A stretch of 64,000 nt of DNA, from assembly GCF_954871325.1 (NCBI RefSeq), contig NC_088777.1, forward strand, positions 46,353,366 to 46,417,365. Reading direction: 5' to 3'. This DNA is from Gordionus sp. m RMFG-2023 (Eukaryota; Nematomorpha; Gordioida; Chordodea; Parachordodidae). The notes under the pieces are model-generated. The model saw nothing but the letters and a program-made list of their open reading frames with translations, had not been told where the DNA came from and made no database searches. The translations under genes and the position numbers were made by a program. Shown piece after piece: positions 59,591-64,000 of the stretch. Numbering within the stretch: the first letter of the stretch is position 1; every line of letters starts with the position of its first letter.

Positions 59591-60733
59591 CTACCTTCTG
59601 TTCCTAATATATCTACTATACAAATTTTCTAATATTTCTGACATTGAACGTCTAAGTGCGGGGCTACCAAAAATTATTAGATAAGGGTAAATAAAATGCT
59701 TAAGAATAAGCAATAAATAGGCCATTATGTAATAATTAGAATAACAAGTTTTGGCAAAAATACTGTGCGGGCCTTTTAGGGATGTCATTATGGCAACTGG
59801 TATTGAAAAAAAGAAAGTGATGGCACTTAACAAGCTGGCGATAATGGCGAAATTACGCAACTTTGTATTTCTCATTTGATTACATTTCGATACGGTGTCA
59901 ATATAAAAATTGTAAAATGGGTTCTTAAAAGAATCCCTAGTGATTGGAATAACTTTTGATGCCCTAAGTTTTTCTTTTTTATATATGAGGTACCAAGTCT
60001 GCAAATTAAAGATCATTATAAATAAGCAAGGTAATATGACAGCCACAACCAACCTAAATATATTATAAGCGTTAAAGAAATCTTTGAATTTTTCATTCTC
60101 CCGAATAAAGTACTTTCTTTTCAAGATAATTTGATGATTTTTAGCAAGATAAATATTCATTCTAAAGAGATACGGTAGGGACGTTATAATGGATGACATC
60201 AATAAAGATAACATTATAAATCCATCCCAGTTTGACTCCTTGCCCAAGAATTGAATCTTGTAAAAAATTGGATATTTAATCGCGATAAAGCTTCTTACAG
60301 ACATCGCGGCCATAAAAAAGTGGGATAAAAACAATAAATTGTAAAATAAAATTTGTCGACATTTAGCAAGCAACATTTCTAAAAGATTCATTTCGTGGTT
60401 ATAGCACACCCTGGCTTCATGTATAATCGAATAAGTTATGAAAGCGGTGATGATACAAATTATAAGACTTATCACATGTATCCAGAACAGGTAGTATCTG
60501 CATTGGCGGGTGTAAAGTAATTTAAGCGTTTTGCCAAAAGAATCTTTAGCTATGGGTAATAAAGCATAGAGAACCAGAGCGTTTCCCAGAAATCCGACAG
60601 GAGTTAACAGGCCCATAATGAAAAGTATGATCATAAAGAATAAGGAAGGGGTCTCCATATTTTCCTCGTCGCTCAAATCTGTAAAATTTATAGTTGATGC
60701 GCTATCGTTAATTATGGCGAATATATAATCCAT
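59591..60733 (-). CDS. Intronless seven-helix receptor R13, subfamily B
   Basis: The 380-residue product is the closest paralogue of R12. They share the start, the length and nearly all helices, with differences concentrated in extracellular loop 1 (SIIHEARVCYN against WVIHEHSICYI) and in loop 3. GNALVLYAL, SVRSFIAIKYP, LPCLFI, FFFSIP and YPYLIIFGSP mark helices 1, 3, 5, 6 and 7; helix 2 lacks Asp. R12 and R13 and their flanks form a tandem duplication with a spacing of 4.79 kb. It is uninterrupted and probably functional. Confidence 0.86.
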   Translation of the reverse strand: MDYIFAIINDSASTINFTDLSDEENMETPSLFFMIILFIMGLLTPVGFLGNALVLYALLPIAKDSFGKTLKLLYTRQCRYYLFWIHVISLIICIITAFITYSIIHEARVCYNHEMNLLEMLLAKCRQILFYNLLFLSHFFMAAMSVRSFIAIKYPIFYKIQFLGKESNWDGFIMLSLLMSSIITSLPYLFRMNIYLAKNHQIILKRKYFIRENEKFKDFFNAYNIFRLVVAVILPCLFIMIFNLQTWYLIYKKEKLRASKVIPITRDSFKNPFYNFYIDTVSKCNQMRNTKLRNFAIIASLLSAITFFFSIPVAIMTSLKGPHSIFAKTCYSNYYIMAYLLLILKHFIYPYLIIFGSPALRRSMSEILENLYSRYIRNRR

Positions 60734-61497
60734 ACAATTTTGATATTAAAATTTATTGAATTAAATATGGACTATTTAAATAATATATAATTTATGCTGA
60801 TGATTTCTTTTTAATTATGACTTATAACCTAATATATATTTTATTAAAATTCACTCCTTTAATTTATAATTATTTCGTAAAAAAAATTAATTAAATTTTC
60901 TTTATTAAAAAAAAATAAAAGTCATTAACAATTAATTGATATTTATATTACCCTACTCTTTTTTAAAAAAGATTAAAATATAAATAGTAGATAAACATAA
61001 AGCTTAACCCCAAAAATAAAAAAAGGAAAAAATATATAAAAAGATGTCCAATCAAAAAAGGAAAAAAGTAAATCAAATAAAGAAAAATGTCAATCAAAAA
61101 AGGAAAAATGCCTATCGAAAAGGAGTCCTATCAAAAAAAGAGAAAAATGTTCAATCAAAAAAGGATCTCCTTACCTTATATTTTATTTTTTTCAATTTCT
61201 ATTAATTTTTTTCTTCTCTTTGACAGTCATATAAATACTAATCAAAGATAAGAAAATATGATTATATTTTGCTAATATATTATTTTAGCTTAAATATATT
61301 TTATTAAAAAATATATTATTACCAAATGATTTATTAAATTCAGGAATTTTAACGAAATAATTTGGTATTGAAACATAATAAAAAAAAGATTTGGTTACAA
61401 AAGAGTGTTGTAGTTTTGTTATAGGATATATTATGATAAATATGAAATGTCAATCAAAAGTGATCTTATGAGAGTTGGATTTTTGTTAATCAGATGC
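60734..61497. other. 5' flank of R13
   Basis: Upstream flank matched by 55942-56660. No gene was seen. Confidence 0.55.
61088..61103 (-). promoter_or_regulatory. Conserved upstream motif of R13
   Basis: The plus strand reads TGTCAATCAAAAAAGG, 355 bases upstream of the R13 start, in a run of similar imperfect repeats. Confidence 0.3.
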
Positions 61498-62062
61498 ATT
61501 GGCGTACGCAGCGGGGGGGGGGGGGCAAATTCCCCCCCCCCCCTAAGCCAAAAAATGCAGATGCCGAATTATATTTTTCAAAAATATTATTGTTAATATT
61601 AATTTATATTTGTTAATATTTATTCCTATCTCATATATATATATAATTACATTTATTTATCACATTCATCTACTAAGTTATTTTATCAATTAATTTCGAT
61701 TTCAAGTTTTCCTTGGCGTAATTTAACTATTATTTTCAAATTTTAGTGGCGTAATATTTATCTAAATTTCTAGTCAAATAATAATTATCTCTGAAACTCC
61801 CTGTTCAACAGGGAGAAATAAATTGCAAGCTTGCCCAACGAGATCGAGTCTTTGCCATCAAGCAGTAACAGCTTTTATGGAGTTAGAAGAGCCGAATATT
61901 AATGCTATTACTGAAATATCACAAGGGCTTGAAAGAAATATTTCCTCAAAAGCAAGAAGATTATTGGATTCAATACTTATTCCAAATTTTTTTTCTCATT
62001 AGAATGTATTATTTAATTATACAACTATTTTATGTAATACTTTTCAAAAACATAACATTGAC

Positions 62063-62245
62063 TTGATTAAGAAGATGAGAATAGCGGAGAGCATTTTATT
62101 AGAACTCAAGGAAATTAGAGCTAATGTTGATGAAGAATTTCATAATTTATATGTTATTGTCGAGTCAAAAGCAGAGCTATACGTGTTTAATATTTGCCCT
62201 CCTCGACTTGCAGCAAGCAAGCTCATCGTCAAAACATTAATATAG
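62063..62245 (+). pseudogene. hAT (DUF4371-type) transposase fragment
   Basis: Sixty open codons. PPRLAASKLIVKTLI aligns in position with the PR..GRQ..R.N segment of DUF4371-type hAT transposases, and upstream there is a helical stretch with LLELKEIRANVDEEF. The equivalent part of copy A (15840-16010) has stops. The fragment is not functional alone. Confidence 0.65.
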
Positions 62246-62553
62246 GATCAGTAGAAGAGTATTATAAAACAAATGTCCCCTTTACTAACCTTTTTCATAT
62301 GGTGATAGAAAAAAATATAAATATTTGTTAGATTTTTATCATGAAGATGTTAAAATATTTTATGCCTTATTAGCTGAATAACTAGGATTAAAAGATTAAC
62401 TATGTTTGAAACAGTCTTAAAAAATGCTATGGATGCTTTGCATTATTTCAAACACATTTTAGATTATACTCCTAATGTATTAAAATGGTTATATATATAT
62501 ATTAGCAGCTCTTTAGTAAACTAATGGAACATTCTCTTTTTTAAGAAGAATAA

Positions 62554-62895
62554 CAGAGCTTTGCAGACCATTTGCAGGACACGGCCCAGATTTTTTTTTA
62601 AATTTTTTCCGGCCCGTATTTTTTTTTTTTTTAAAAAAATTTAAGCCCGGCCCGGCTTTTTTGAAAATAAAATTTTCAGAACCGGCCCTAATTTTTTAAA
62701 CTATATTTATTTTTGATTTTTATAGCAAATAATGGCGATTTCAAATATTTGGTTTTAAAATATACAGCTCGGCCCGGATATTTTTTCTAAAAAAATTTTT
62801 AGGCCGCCCGGGTGTTTTTTTAAAAAAAAATTACGAGCCCGGCCCGGGTATATTTAAAAAAATTAAAATTCGGGGGCCGGGCCTGCAAGTCTGTG
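62554..62895. mobile_element. GC-rich foldback MITE nested in copy B
   Basis: Ends CAGAGCTTTGCAG and, inverted, CTGCAAGTCTGTG. Inner CCCGGCCC-type words and long A/T runs. It is at the same position as the one in copy A. Confidence 0.7.
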
Positions 62896-63312
62896 AAAAA
62901 CATACCTATGAAATAAAACATCTGAAAGTAGATTGAATGATTTGGATCTTTTGAATATTCAAAGGCATTTAACGCCAAGAAAGGATAGATAATTGAAAAA
63001 TTAGCTCAAAACATACAAAATACAATTATTCCTAAGAAACTTTTTGTGTATTAATTTATATTTCCAACATTTAAATTTTTTATACTTTATATATTTTAAA
63101 AGCTCAAAAATTTCAAATTTCAATTTTGGGTCATTTAAATGATTCATATCGTGAGTTTATTCACTTTATATTTTATAATTCACATTTATTTTATAGTTTT
63201 TCAATGCCGGTTTATATATATAATTTTTTTAATTCACATTAGTTTAAAATTGTGTATTAGAAAAGTTATTAGTCCTAATAAATTTATGCTTTGTATTTTT
63301 AATTAACAATAA

Positions 63313-63726
63313 CAGTGGCGTAGCTACGGGGGTGGTTTTCGGGTTTGGACCCCTCCCAGAGCAAAAATTTATTTTTAGATTATACGTTCAAAAGACTTAT
63401 AAGTGGTGACTTTATATCAAATAAATACCAATAATATTTTAATTTTTCTGGTTTTGATGTTTGTGGAAGGATTTTATATTACTATTAAATTCTGGATAGT
63501 ATTATTATAAAGATTGAGAATAATCTACGAAATTATAAAACAAATTATTGATGCATTTAAAAAAATATATTTATTATCGAAGATATGGTTATGATTTGTA
63601 AGATAAACCCGGCCGAAGGCCGGGCAAAAGGGCCGAAGGCCCGTTAAAGGAGGATCTGGGGGCGAAGCCCCCGAGGCTTTTATATGTATGGACCCCCTCT
63701 AAGGAAAATTCCTAGCTACGCCACTG
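63313..63726. mobile_element. hAT MITE with perfect ends and three GC hairpins
   Basis: A 414-bp element with ends CAGTGGCGTAGCTACG and, inverted, TAGCTACGCCACTG. A perfect 8-bp duplication, AACAATAA, lies at 63305-63312 and 63727-63734. Copy A of the host transposon has the empty site AACAATAA at 17118-17125. Toward the right, three consecutive perfect hairpins with GAA loops occur (GGCC/GGCC, GGCC/GGCC and GGGGC/GCCCC stems) at about 63607-63675. No coding capacity was seen. Confidence 0.9.
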
Positions 63727-63790
63727 AACAATAATATTTCTTAAAAAAATTTATTATCCCCCCAGACCAAATTCCCGCGTACGCGCCTGG

Positions 63791-64000
63791 TCAGATGGTC
63801 TTTTGTTCAAGAGTTTATACTTGAATATATGTTTATACTATGATTATGACTGTAAGATTAATATAATTAATGGGAATAAAGTTAATTTTTTTGATGGATA
63901 TATTTGTTTGTATATTTTAGAGTATGTGTTAGTGTAGATGTATAAAATTGTTGCCGTTGACTTTAGGATCCATCTAGGGATTAATGAGAATACAATGCAA
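63791..64000. other. Unassigned DNA at window end
   Basis: Right flank of transposon copy B. Nothing was recognised. Confidence 0.4.

Larger units (their letters stand above)
61498..63790 (+). mobile_element. DUF4371-type hAT transposon relic, copy B
   Basis: Sister of the element at 15269-17178. The left end contains GGCGTACGCAG and the inverted right end CGCGTACGCGCCTGG; flanking 8-mers TCAGATGC and TCAGATGG match at 7 of 8. Just inside the left end a G run faces a C run. The broken transposase lies on the plus strand at about 61800-62530; the open piece at 62063-62245 reads MRIAESILLELKEIRANVDEE and ends CPPRLAASKLIVKTLI. Two elements are nested: a foldback MITE at 62554-62895 (shared with copy A) and a hAT MITE at 63313-63726 (absent from A). 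Confidence 0.8.

Overview
This is an AT-rich stretch (roughly three quarters A+T by eye) of an animal nuclear genome. Intronless seven-helix receptor genes, RTE-type LINE sequence, LTR retrotransposon remains and at least half a dozen hAT-type element families point to an invertebrate. I cannot name the species. Lineage-specific intronless receptor expansions are known in flatworms and other invertebrates, but nothing here decides between them.

The core of the window is a tandem array of one receptor family, all on the minus strand. I count 13 copies, labelled R1 to R13 from left to right. Five are open from start to stop: R2 (8292-9416), R4 (13295-14407), R11 (39396-40520), R12 (54799-55941) and R13 (59591-60733), each 370-380 residues. 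R6, R8 and R10 are near full-length pseudogenes. R1, R7 and R9 are older relics that look like crossover chimeras of two subfamilies. R3 and R5 are 3'-end fragments. Two subfamilies exist: A (R2, R4, R6, R8, R10, R11) on the left and B (R12, R13) on the right, B having a longer third intracellular loop. Each copy sits in a duplicated block of several kilobases whose 3' and 5' flanks are recognisable again and again, so the noncoding DNA is mostly flank copies. The proteins have the GN motif of helix 1, prolines in helices 5, 6 and 7 and seven hydrophobic helices, but lack the usual Asp of helix 2, the DRY motif, the NPxxY motif and a cysteine in the second extracellular loop.

Mobile DNA fills much of the rest. 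There is an internally deleted BED-finger hAT transposon (5626-7091) and a second degraded hAT (27841-29232). Two DUF4371-type hAT relics share poly-G/poly-C ends (15269-17178 and 61498-63790). A third (43047-49857) carries both an LTR retrotransposon (43505-45871) and a nearly full-length but broken RTE LINE (about 46600-49632). Several short nonautonomous elements have clear 8-bp target duplications. A lone gag-like reading frame of an LTR retrotransposon lies at 50745-51692, a 5'-truncated RTE copy at 23867-24752, and a tRNA-like sequence with good internal promoter boxes but a non-pairing acceptor at 53345-53417.

No host gene other than the receptors was recognised. The stretches 24753-26146, 49858-50744, 51693-53344 and 56560-57820 hold nothing I can assign.
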